Origin: Alphaproteobacteria bacterium
Lineage (GTDB): Bacteria; Pseudomonadota; Alphaproteobacteria; Micropepsales; Micropepsaceae
Length of the DNA stretch: 64,000 bases
Direction of reading: 5' to 3'
NCBI GenBank assembly: GCA_016783965.1
Contig: JADHVO010000003.1
Coordinates: 529,283 to 593,282 of the forward strand
Shown here: in pieces, positions 33,345 through 40,963 of the stretch
Layout: every line of letters starts with the position of its first letter
Numbering within the stretch: position 1 is the stretch's first letter
Translations under genes and position numbers: made by a program
The notes under the pieces: model-generated
Told to the model about the DNA's origin: nothing
The model's database searches: none
What the model saw: only the letters and a program-made list of their open reading frames with translations

Positions 33345-35044
33345 GCACGATCGGCTGGCTACAGTTTGGTCTGTTCGCGTTCCTCATAACGACGTTCGTC
33401 TCCCCTTCGGGTTGGTACCTCGCGCGAATGGCCGACAGTCGCGAGTCGTTCTGGACGACGGCTACTCGCGTTGAGCACGCACTTTATCGATTGTGCGGCG
33501 CGGACCCTTCAGAACAGAACTGGGTCCAATATGCGGCCTCGCTGGTCTGCTTCAACGTTTGTGGGATAGTCCTCCTCTACGTGCTTCAGCGCTTACAAGG
33601 CGTGTTACCGTTCAATCCTCAGCGCCTTGGACCGGTCGAGCCCACGCTCGCCATGAACACCGCGGTGAGCTTTGTCACCAATACAAGCTGGCAGTCCTAC
33701 GCCGGCGAGACAACCGTCAGTTATCTCGTCCAGATGGCCGGGATTACCGTGCAGTCGTTCATGTCTGCCGCGACCGGGATTGGCGTTGCATTCGCCCTTG
33801 TTCGGGGTATCGCGCGGCACAACATCGAGACGATCGGAAATTTCTGGGCTGATCTGGTACGCTCGACTTTTTACCTGCTTCTGCCGCTCTCCGTCGCCGG
33901 TGCGCTTGTTTTGCAGGCAACGGGCGTCCCACAGACTTTGTCGGCCTATGTCGACGCCACGTCGGTGGACGGTGCCCATCAGGTACTGGCGATAGGGCCC
34001 GTGGCCTCGCAGGAAATGATCAAACTGCTTAGCGGCGATGGAGGCGGCTTCTTCAACGCGAACTCCGCGCATCCGTTCGAAGATCCGACAGCGGCAAGCG
34101 GCTTGCTGGAGGCGCTTGCCATCTTTCTCGTCGGCGCCGGTCTGACCAATGCCTTTGGTCGCATGGTGGGCGACCGACGGCAAGGTTGGGTGCTGTATGC
34201 GGCAATGGCCGTGTTGTTCGTTTCAGGCTTCGCAGTCGTCTACGCAAATGAAACCTCGATGAATGCGGCGTCTGCAGTGCTGCATCAAACCGGCACCTTG
34301 GCGAACATGGAGGGCAAGGAAGTGCGCTTCGGCACTGCGCAATCCTCCCTCTTTGCGACTGTGACGACGGCCTCTTCGGATGGTGCGGTCGATTCTATGC
34401 ACGACAGCTTCATGCCGCTTTCCGGTCTGGTGCTTATGGCGAACATGATGCTGGACGAAGTAATCGTCGGCGGCCCGGGTTCCGGCCTGTTCGGAATGCT
34501 GCTGTTTGTGCTCGTCGCTGTCTTCCTTGCTGGCCTGATGATCGGAAGGACACCTGAATACCTCGGAAACAAGATCGAAGGCAGCGAGGTCAAAATGGCG
34601 ATGCTGGCGCTGCTGGTCGTCCCGTTCTTCATTCTCGGACTGCCTGCGCTCGGTGTCTTGCTCCCACAGACCTTGACCAGTCTCAACAACGCAGGGCCGC
34701 ACGGGTTTTCCGAGGTTCTCTATGCCTACGCTTCCGGTGCTGCGACCAACGGGAGCGCCTTTGCGGGCCTAAACACGAATACGGACTTCTACAATCTCTC
34801 GCTCGCCGTGGCGATGTTTGCCGGACGGTTTCTGGTGATCATCCCGGTCCTTTGCGTTGCCGGCACGCTGGCGCGGAAGCGCCGTGTCCCCGCATCGGCG
34901 GGGACCCTCCCGACCCACGGGCCGTTGTTCGCCACGTTGCTGGTTGCGACCATCGTGATCGTAGGAGGGCTGACGTTCTTTCCTGCCCTGGTGCTCGGAC
35001 CGGTAGCGGAGCATCTGGTCATGCTTGCGGGCGGAACATTCTAA
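33341..35044 (+). CDS. Orphan KdpA paralogue with altered pore loops
   Basis: A 567-residue KdpA homologue, full length, with all membrane segments. Pore loops differ from the main copy: NTSWQSY for NTNWQSY (residues 114-120), SGDGGGFF for GTNGGGFF (231-238, acidic Asp233), SDGAVDSMHDS for [11 protein letters not shown] (~346-356) and AATNGSAFAG for GNNGSAFAG at loop 4. The glycines are kept, so a pore is likely but its ion preference may have changed. No kdpB or kdpC accompanies it. It could borrow KdpB/C from the neighbouring operon, or work alone. It starts on GTG overlapping the ACDRL peptide. Confidence 0.85.
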   Translation: MSTIGWLQFGLFAFLITTFVSPSGWYLARMADSRESFWTTATRVEHALYRLCGADPSEQNWVQYAASLVCFNVCGIVLLYVLQRLQGVLPFNPQRLGPVEPTLAMNTAVSFVTNTSWQSYAGETTVSYLVQMAGITVQSFMSAATGIGVAFALVRGIARHNIETIGNFWADLVRSTFYLLLPLSVAGALVLQATGVPQTLSAYVDATSVDGAHQVLAIGPVASQEMIKLLSGDGGGFFNANSAHPFEDPTAASGLLEALAIFLVGAGLTNAFGRMVGDRRQGWVLYAAMAVLFVSGFAVVYANETSMNAASAVLHQTGTLANMEGKEVRFGTAQSSLFATVTTASSDGAVDSMHDSFMPLSGLVLMANMMLDEVIVGGPGSGLFGMLLFVLVAVFLAGLMIGRTPEYLGNKIEGSEVKMAMLALLVVPFFILGLPALGVLLPQTLTSLNNAGPHGFSEVLYAYASGAATNGSAFAGLNTNTDFYNLSLAVAMFAGRFLVIIPVLCVAGTLARKRRVPASAGTLPTHGPLFATLLVATIVIVGGLTFFPALVLGPVAEHLVMLAGGTF

Positions 35045-35060
35045 CGCCTAGAAACCGCAT

Positions 35061-35104
35061 GCCGTTCTTATGCGCAGTGCCTTCGTTTGCATGGAATTCT
35101 TATC
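35061..35104 (+). promoter_or_regulatory. Two copies of the TTCTTAT motif
   Basis: GCCGTTCTTATG (35061-35072) and GGAATTCTTATC (35093-35104) resemble the 3' half of the kdp promoter element. The second is 43 bases before the TTG start at 35148. A further copy, GGACTTCTTATT, is at 35422-35433, 23 bases before the SecF-like gene. All point the same way as the next gene. Confidence 0.35.
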
Positions 35105-35147
35105 GGGTTACCACCTACCTTCGACGAGTTAGTTCCTGGGTGTTATC

Positions 35148-35330
35148 TTGATTCACGCAACTCTTGCCGGCGTTGTTGTCCTGCTGCTGCCCCTTCTCTT
35201 TCTGGCGATGGCTGGATTGATCAATAGATCTCTCGCACGTTCGGAACAGCGGCACAGAAGCCGCAAGTTCACGCGACCGGTTGCTCATTCGACGCGTGGC
35301 GGTCCGGTTCACCTCTCGCGTTCGCGCTAG
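35148..35330 (+). CDS. Small membrane protein with downstream in-frame extension
   Basis: A 60-codon frame from a TTG start gives a membrane helix (LAGVVVLLLPLLFLAMAGLI) and a basic tail, ending in TAG at 35328-35330. The same frame stays open afterwards and encodes a second hydrophobic helix (FGGILAISVLGLLVTCIL) before TAA at 35418. The TTG is the only start before the helix, as an in-frame stop lies at 35130. Ribosome binding site is weak. It could be an amber-interrupted two-helix protein or two short peptides. Confidence 0.35.
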   Translation: MIHATLAGVVVLLLPLLFLAMAGLINRSLARSEQRHRSRKFTRPVAHSTRGGPVHLSRSR

Positions 35331-35456
35331 TCACTTTACGCGTTCGGCGGCATTCTTGCCATTTCGGTATTGGGGCTGCTTGTGACCTGCATTTTGACGC
35401 GGTGCCCGGCCCTCTTCTAATGGACTTCTTATTTCGATGCGCGGCAAAAGCGTTCC

Positions 35457-36401
35457 ATGCCATTCCTGCGCTTCATTCCGGAAACAACCAACGTCGATTT
35501 CGTTCGCTGGCGTTATGTCGCCTTCGCTATCGACGGAATTCTGCTCTTGATCGCCGTCGCGGCGATTGCGGCGCGCGGCTTCAATCTCGGTATCGATTTT
35601 CGGGGCGGGGTCCAGATCGAAGCCCAGTCGCATCAGTCCATCGACATCGGACACGTGCGTGACGTCCTGGGGATCAAGGGCCTCAACGACATGAGCGTGC
35701 AGTACGTCGGCGGAGGCTCATGCGACAGGCCGCCGAATTCCTGCATTCTCATACGCGCGAGGCCACCAGGTAACGAATCGGAGAACGCTCTCGCAGAAAC
35801 GATCAAGGCCAAGCTCGGTGTGGACTACACCATCCGTGACACCCAGATCATCGGTCCAAAGGTAAGCGCCGAGCTCTACCGGAATGGCGTAATCGCAACC
35901 ATTCTGGCCGTTGTCCTGATATCGCTTTATGTCGGTGTCAGGTTCGAGTGGCAGTACGGTGTGGGGGCGTTGATCGCGACGGGTCACGACGTTTTTGTCA
36001 CCGCCGGGCTCTACGCCGTGCTACAGCTCGACTTTTCTATCAACTCCGTTGCCGCACTGCTCCTTCTCGCCGGGTACTCCATCAACGATACGGTAGTCGT
36101 GTTCGACCGCATCCGGGAGAATCGTCGCAAGTTCAAACGCATGTCGATGCGGGATCTGATCAATCTTTCGACAAACCAGATAGCCACCCGCACGACCCTG
36201 GTGTCGACGGCAATGGCACTCGCGATTCTCCCGTTGCTTCTCTTCGGCGGGCCCGCCCTTCTGGATTTTTCAGCCGCGATCATGTTCGGCGTTGTGGTTG
36301 GAACCTTCTCGTCTACTTACGTGGCAGCCGCCCTGCTGCTCTATCTGCCACCAATCAGCGGTGCTGGCGATGGATTGGCCGTTGGCGCAACAAGCGGATA
36401 G
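35457..36401 (+). CDS. SecF-like protein without adjacent secD
   Basis: A 314-residue protein of normal SecF length with six membrane segments. It has the N-terminal helix followed by GIDFRGG (45-51), the periplasmic domain, and the conserved cytoplasmic loop YSINDTVVVFDRIRENRRKF. SecF works with SecD to drive protein export with the proton gradient. No secD or yajC lies in the window next to it. It is either a second SecF recruited for a special role or a displaced gene. It converges with the CPA1 antiporter. Confidence 0.85.
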   Translation: MPFLRFIPETTNVDFVRWRYVAFAIDGILLLIAVAAIAARGFNLGIDFRGGVQIEAQSHQSIDIGHVRDVLGIKGLNDMSVQYVGGGSCDRPPNSCILIRARPPGNESENALAETIKAKLGVDYTIRDTQIIGPKVSAELYRNGVIATILAVVLISLYVGVRFEWQYGVGALIATGHDVFVTAGLYAVLQLDFSINSVAALLLLAGYSINDTVVVFDRIRENRRKFKRMSMRDLINLSTNQIATRTTLVSTAMALAILPLLLFGGPALLDFSAAIMFGVVVGTFSSTYVAAALLLYLPPISGAGDGLAVGATSG

Positions 36402-36402
36402 C

Positions 36403-37677
36403 TCACGGCGAGTTGCGTTCTTGTATCCGATACCGACTGGATGCGCCGTAGACCAGCCGAGCCAGCGGGGTGAGGGTCAGCCCCTGCACGATGATCGAGA
36501 ATGCCACAACAGCATAGGTCAGCGAGAGGATCAGAGAGCGTTCTGCTCCTGTCGGCAGGGTCAGGGCCAACGCCAGCGATAACGCGCCATGAAGTCCGCC
36601 CCATCCCAGGATTAGCGCGGGGCCGGTTTCTCCCTGTCGAAAGCGATACACGATGGCCCACGGCTGAACCACCGCGAAGCGCGCGGCAAGGACGAGTGGA
36701 ATCGTCACCAGCAGGAGTCCCAATTCGTGTGCCTGGAACGGCACTACGACCATCTCGACACCTAAGAGCAGAAACAGCAACGCGTTCAGAATCTCGTCGA
36801 CCAGAACCCAGAACGACATCAGATAGGTTCGTGACTGGCCTTCGAACGCCCTCTTGCCGCTCGGCCCGCCGAACACCATGCCCGCGCCAACCACGGCGAT
36901 CGGCCCGCTAAGGTGCAATGACTGCGCGAGCGAATACGTCCCCATTGCAAGGGCGATCGACATGCTCGTCTCGACAGCGAAGTCGTCGATCGTTTCCAGC
37001 ACCCGAAGAACCAGCCAGCTGAGTCCGACGCCGAGTGCAAGACCGCCAACCGCCTCGACAAGGACTTGAAATACAGCCTGCGATGCATCGATATCTCCCT
37101 TTTCAGCGGCGACTGCCAGAAGAGCGGTGAAGGCAACAATGCCCACGCCGTCGTTGAACAGCGCCTCGGCCTGCAGCACGACCGTTAGCGTCTTTGACAG
37201 CTTCACGTGTCGAACTGTGGCGAGCACTGCCACAGGGTCTGTCGGACTGATCAGGGCTCCAAAGAGAAGCGCCCAGATAAGCGGAAGTGACAGCCCGAGC
37301 AGACCAGCGATGTACCACAGACCGAAGCCAACGATGACAATCGAACCGCACACGCCTAAAGTCGCGAGTGCAGTGACCGACAGCCAACGTCTTTGCAGCT
37401 CAGCCACGTCCACCTGCATCGCACCGGCAAACAGCAGAAAGGCGAGCATGTAACCGACCACCGTCTGGCCGAAGTCGATGCGGTTGATGGTGTCGACGAT
37501 CTGGCTCGCCAGCGGAAAGTCGGGGACGCTCCATTGAAGTGCTGCGATGGCAGCAGCCGCGACAAGGCCGGCGATCAACATCGCAACGCCATGCGGAAGA
37601 TGGAACGTCTTCACGTTTATCCAGCCCGTCACGGCGATCACCGCCATCAGCGCAGCGACCAGCTCAAAAGGCGTCAT
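36403..37677 (-). CDS. CPA1-family Na+/H+ antiporter
   Basis: A 424-residue membrane protein of the NhaP/CPA1 class with 12-13 helices. Ion-site motifs are SPTDPVAVLATV (the TD pair) and EALFNDGVGIVAF (the ND motif). The GPIAVVGAGMVFGGPSGKRAF and GGLHGALSLALALTLP segments also fit. It should exchange sodium or potassium for protons across the inner membrane. It lies next to the second KdpA locus, which supports a shared monovalent-cation theme. Confidence 0.9.
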   Translation of the reverse strand: MTPFELVAALMAVIAVTGWINVKTFHLPHGVAMLIAGLVAAAAIAALQWSVPDFPLASQIVDTINRIDFGQTVVGYMLAFLLFAGAMQVDVAELQRRWLSVTALATLGVCGSIVIVGFGLWYIAGLLGLSLPLIWALLFGALISPTDPVAVLATVRHVKLSKTLTVVLQAEALFNDGVGIVAFTALLAVAAEKGDIDASQAVFQVLVEAVGGLALGVGLSWLVLRVLETIDDFAVETSMSIALAMGTYSLAQSLHLSGPIAVVGAGMVFGGPSGKRAFEGQSRTYLMSFWVLVDEILNALLFLLLGVEMVVVPFQAHELGLLLVTIPLVLAARFAVVQPWAIVYRFRQGETGPALILGWGGLHGALSLALALTLPTGAERSLILSLTYAVVAFSIIVQGLTLTPLARLVYGASSRYRIQERNSP

Positions 37678-37865
37678 CGGGTTGCGGCCTTTGTCATGCG
37701 CCTATAACTGGCAGACAAGAACGTACATCGCCAGCGAATCCGGTATTCGTGCCGTCAAATCGCGCGCCGCTTGAGCGCTCAGGCACCCCAGGGACAGCCG
37801 GTCGCCCCTTGCCTGTGTGAGCGACGCGACACATCTTGCAGCAACCGTCCCTTGGAGGACCCTAA

Positions 37866-38187
37866 ATGCACATTCCTCTCGCGTCGTCGGCTTGTGCGTT
37901 ATTGCGGGGTACTCGGGAACCGCCTACGCGCAGAACGGCGGTTCCGTCTCGCATCCATTGCTTGAGAGCGTGTCCTGCGAGGGCATGTCCACGTCGAGGC
38001 AGCCGCCACAAGTCCGGCTGAATGTTGCGAAGCGGCTCTTTACCCAGAGCCGGGCTGCGCCGATGCCGCGGCTGGGGACCTGGTGTCCGAAAGTGTGTGC
38101 CGCGTGCCGAAGCTTGCCAGCTTGTAAATCGTCGCCTGCAATTCGGCGGGGCGAACGTCAGCCCGGATCCTGTCGCGCCACACACGC
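37866..38187 (+). pseudogene. Degraded small secreted-protein gene
   Basis: GGAGG lies seven bases before an ATG at 37866, but that frame soon loses protein character. The adjacent frame reads as a signal peptide (VVGLCVIAGYSGTAYAQ) with a short mature part, and a third frame later reads EACQLVNRRLQFGGANVSPDP. The pattern fits a secreted protein broken by two frameshifts. No family is recognised. From 37678 to 37865 nothing else is seen. Confidence 0.3.
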
Positions 38188-38394
38188 CTAGTGACGGGTT
38201 TCCGGCGGACGATGTCGCATTTCTCTCAGCGCCCAAGCGACCTGTGTCCAATGATGGTGCCCGTCGTGGTCGGCACGCCCCAAGCAAGCTTCGGCGCGTT
38301 CAACCGCGATGCTGTGCGCGTCGTCCGCGAATTCCTCTTCGAGCGCAACTGCAGCGCGATATACGTCGGACAAACTCAAACTCATGCAGCTCAT
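38188..38394 (-). CDS. DUF6961-like small protein
   Basis: A 68-codon frame. From the fourth codon it reads SLSLSDVYRAAVALEEEFAD, then IAVERAEACL and HHWTQVAWALREMRH, the helical layout of short alphaproteobacterial proteins of the DUF6961 type. Function is unknown. A truncated relative (MSLSDVYAAVYNT...) occurs at 56742. Start may be the ATG at 38394 or 38385. Confidence 0.5.
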   Translation of the reverse strand: MSCMSLSLSDVYRAAVALEEEFADDAHSIAVERAEACLGRADHDGHHHWTQVAWALREMRHRPPETRH

Positions 38395-38915
38395 TCTAAG
38401 AGCACTGTGCGGGCTCGCCTTTGCGTCGGATCAAAGAATTCTAACGTCATGTGAAGGCAGATCGACACGAAATGTGCCGGCGATAGTTGCCGTCGATATG
38501 GTCGAGGCCGGTAGACAGGTGCCCCAGTCGGGCGGTCGACCGCGACGGTTAGGCGCGATGCGATGCCGACTAAAGACAGCAGGGCGTTCCGTTGATCGTC
38601 ACCTGTGCGTTGGCGCCGGCGCCGGCCCCACCACCACAGGTCACGTTGGTATTTGGACGGTTTGGGAGCGCGCGTCAGCTGCCAGATGAGCACGACAACT
38701 GCGACCTGCCGATGTCATGGGCGTTCCGGCAGACACTGATGAACGCGCCCGTCCCGCTGAAGTTGGGCGCTCCAAGTGGCAAAGTGGCCCGGCCCCAAGG
38801 TGGCGGGGTGCCAGCCGTTGGTGCTCCCGATGTCGCTCCGTTTGCGACGCAGATGTGCCGCGAGCACGGTTGGGCGGGACGCTATGCCCCGCCCCGCCCG
38901 GTTGCCTTGCAGCGG
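38395..38915. other. Gap without a supportable gene
   Basis: Short open frames exist on both strands but none has a ribosome binding site together with a protein-like product. One minus-strand segment (NVTCGGGAGAGANAQVTING) looks like a fragment of an exported repeat protein but has a stop just upstream. This stretch is probably decaying sequence. Confidence 0.5.
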
Positions 38916-39155
38916 TCAGAACGTGATCCAAACTCCGTGCCGCCAAAAATCACGGCCTTCGTGATACTCGCGCCAGTGATGGTCGTGGTCGTGCTCCCAG
39001 TCACGATGGAAGTACCAGTCGTCCGGATGGCGGTCGCGAATGTGCCAATCCGGGTGATAGCGATAGTCGCTGTCGGTATGTTTCTCATGTGGTTGTCCTC
39101 CATGCGAACTGTTGCGGTCCCTATGGCGTCGGTGTCGACTCGCCGGTATCGCCAA
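38916..39155 (-). CDS. Possible His/Asp/Trp-rich small protein
   Basis: A 79-codon frame overlapping the end of the lectin gene by 35 bases. The last ~55 residues are rich in His, Asp, Arg, Tyr and Trp (RYHPDWHIRDRHPDDWYFHR), a composition seen in small exported or metal-binding proteins. A competing frame has a better-placed ribosome binding site (GGAGG eight bases before an ATG at 39091) but a Thr/Ile/Ala-rich, less convincing product. Either, both or neither may be real. Confidence 0.3.
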   Translation of the reverse strand: MAIPASRHRRHRDRNSSHGGQPHEKHTDSDYRYHPDWHIRDRHPDDWYFHRDWEHDHDHHWREYHEGRDFWRHGVWITF

Positions 39156-39654
39156 ACATCCAGGCCTGTCCGGTGTAGTTGCCGCACGGACGCATCTCTG
39201 CGGCGTTGTCGTCCGGATTGATGTCCAGACACATGTCCGAACCCTGGGTGTTGTTGCTGAGGCGGCGATACTGCATGCCCGCAGAACTGTGCCGGATGTA
39301 CCAGTGCTGCCCCGTGTAGTTTCCGCAAGGATTCAGGTGTGGCCGCATGGAAGGCAGGTTGATGTCGAGGCACATGCCATCGCCGCGAAACTTTGTCGTC
39401 AACGTGTAGTAGTCTGTGCCTGGAACCTGAACGATATGCCAAAACTGGCCGGTGAAGTTTCCATCTGGAGCAAGATGGATTTCGTTGTTGTGTGCTCCAC
39501 CGTTGACCACATCCAAGCTCATCGCTGTCCCACGAAATTGTGTGCTGAGCTTAAAATACGTGCCGTCCTGCGGTTGATAGTCGGTCGGCATCGCCGATGC
39601 TGAACCGCTGCCCGCAAGTGCAATCAAGAACGCCCCAACCAAAGCAACTTTCAT
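39121..39654 (-). CDS. Secreted ricin-type beta-trefoil lectin-like protein
   Basis: A 177-residue product from the ATG at 39654, with a signal peptide (MKVALVGAFLIALAGSGSASA). The mature part has three repeats, each ending in a Q-x-W signature: GQFWHI, GQHWYI and GQAWMF, with two NPCGNYTG/RPCGNYTG-like turns. This is the ricin B fold, which usually binds carbohydrates. No catalytic domain is attached. A possible operator (ACAGTG-ATGA-CACTGT, 39738-39753) lies 84 bases upstream. Confidence 0.75.
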   Translation of the reverse strand: MKVALVGAFLIALAGSGSASAMPTDYQPQDGTYFKLSTQFRGTAMSLDVVNGGAHNNEIHLAPDGNFTGQFWHIVQVPGTDYYTLTTKFRGDGMCLDINLPSMRPHLNPCGNYTGQHWYIRHSSAGMQYRRLSNNTQGSDMCLDINPDDNAAEMRPCGNYTGQAWMFGDTGESTPTP

Positions 39655-39737
39655 TGTCCCCTCCTCTAACGACACGCCAGGATTTGTCCGGACGGATTTC
39701 TTTCGACGCCGCCCCAACGCCGGTGGCATTCATTAGC

Positions 39738-39753
39738 ACAGTGATGACACTGT
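39738..39753. promoter_or_regulatory. Inverted repeat upstream of the lectin gene
   Basis: ACAGTG-ATGA-CACTGT, perfect 6-bp arms, 84 bases before the lectin ATG. It overlaps a second symmetrical pair, GTGAT...ATCAC. The rest of 39655-39980 holds nothing else that can be supported. Confidence 0.3.
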
Positions 39754-39980
39754 TATCACACCGCGGACTACGCGCTGAAGGGTCGGCCATGCGTTCGACG
39801 TCAGGTCGCCGTGCCTCTGCAAAGCGTCTCAACTTCGCGGCGCGCGACCTTGCCAGAGAGTTTTGGTCTTGCAGCGTCACGGCGCGGCCTGTCCAGCAAC
39901 CCGCGTCAAATCAAAAAAAACGTCCGAAGCTTTAGACCAGTGCCGGCGTGCCGGTCCCAGTTTGACTCGAGCCAAGCGTC

Positions 39981-40625
39981 TTATGGCAGGAGATAGAACC
40001 GAAGGCTGGCAGATACGGTTTGCGAGCGCAAACCACCAAGCACGAAGTTGCCCACGCCGCTTTGCGTCACCGTGGTCGATCCCGCGCCTTGATATCGATA
40101 GTCGATGTCGAGATCGACATTGGGAATGATCTGATGCTGAACACCCGCCATGACCTGCCACGCAAAAGCACGATCGCTGCCGCTCAGTATTGCCAGCCCC
40201 GCCGACGAATTGCCTTTTGCGTTGTTCCAATCGCTTCCAAGGCCGGCGCCGATCGTTCCGCCCCAGCCTTGGAAGATCGTGAAGTCGTAGTTTGCGTTGA
40301 GAAAGATGGTCGCGCTGGTGATGTGCCCGGCCAGTGCCGAGGCGACCGACGGGATTGTCAGCTTTTTGAGCGAGAACTGATCATACTGTCCCTCCAACTC
40401 GACGCGAATTCCATCGCCAAACTTGTAGCCGAGGTCGACAAGGAGCATGTTCGTCTGCGACAGATCAAACCGGCCAAACTGGCTGAGTTTTGGAACATGC
40501 CAAGTCGAGCTCGACGGCGACTCGGCGCCCAAACCTCCGCCAATGTAGATCCCGCTTCCCTGAGCTCGAGCTTGGGCCGCAGACAACAAAATCAGTGCAA
40601 GGGCAACCGCGGTGTGGATGCGCAT
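39981..40625 (-). CDS. Outer-membrane beta-barrel protein
   Basis: A 214-residue product from the ATG at 40625 with a signal peptide (HTAVALALILLSAAQARAQ). The mature part alternates polar and hydrophobic residues in strands (YIGGGLGAES, LLVDLGYKFGDGIRVELEGQY, GTIGAGLGSDW, NVDLDIDYRYQG) and ends in aromatic-terminated SASLRFYLLP, the usual barrel-assembly signal. It fits the Omp25/OmpA-like eight-strand barrel group. A 6-bp-arm hairpin (GCTCTG-CGAAT-CAGAGC, 40648-40664) sits just upstream and may be regulatory. Confidence 0.78.
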   Translation of the reverse strand: MRIHTAVALALILLSAAQARAQGSGIYIGGGLGAESPSSSTWHVPKLSQFGRFDLSQTNMLLVDLGYKFGDGIRVELEGQYDQFSLKKLTIPSVASALAGHITSATIFLNANYDFTIFQGWGGTIGAGLGSDWNNAKGNSSAGLAILSGSDRAFAWQVMAGVQHQIIPNVDLDIDYRYQGAGSTTVTQSGVGNFVLGGLRSQTVSASLRFYLLP

Positions 40626-40722
40626 ATACGAACTCGTTCGGCGAATCGCTCTGCGAATCAGAGCTACAGCTTTCTCTTCAACGGCGCAACGCGTCGTCAT
40701 GGGTGCAACAGGGGCCGAACCG

Positions 40723-40760
40723 GAGCTGTCAGGCAAACCCTAAAGCACTCTCTACGTAAG
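40723..40760 (+). repeat. Dispersed ~38-bp repeat, copy A
   Basis: GAGCTGTCAGGCAAAC followed by CCTAAA and GCACTCTCTACGTAAG. Copies B (51548) and C (56621) share the first block almost exactly and the rest partly, in the same orientation. It marks the left edge of the phosphonate module. Confidence 0.6.
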
Positions 40761-40888
40761 ATGACCACCCTTCAACAGGGCGCGGCTCGGATGCTACCGG
40801 CTCACGCCGCGGCGGCCAGCGCGAAATCTCGACGCAAGGCGATGAAGCGAAATCGTCGCATTCCGCGGCTGAAGTAGCGGCGCCAGAT

Positions 40889-40917
40889 GGCGCCCATAGG
40901 AAACGCCTATTGGCGCC
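40889..40917. promoter_or_regulatory. LysR-type operator upstream of DUF5690 transporter
   Basis: ATAGG-AAACG-CCTAT (40896-40910) is a T-N11-A palindrome, flanked on both sides by GGCGCC. It lies 54-68 bases before the transporter ATG. The CATAGG half-site is shared with the palindromes at 44581 and 49634 next to the LysR gene. Confidence 0.55.
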
Positions 40918-40963
40918 CCTGCGCGGCGCGATGCATGGATGAACGGCGGCGGAGAAATACGAC

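Noticed and set aside
40783..40877. Short Arg/Lys-rich frame upstream of the DUF5690 transporter
   Set aside because: No ribosome binding site and no family; it overlaps the region next to the operator and repeat copy A.
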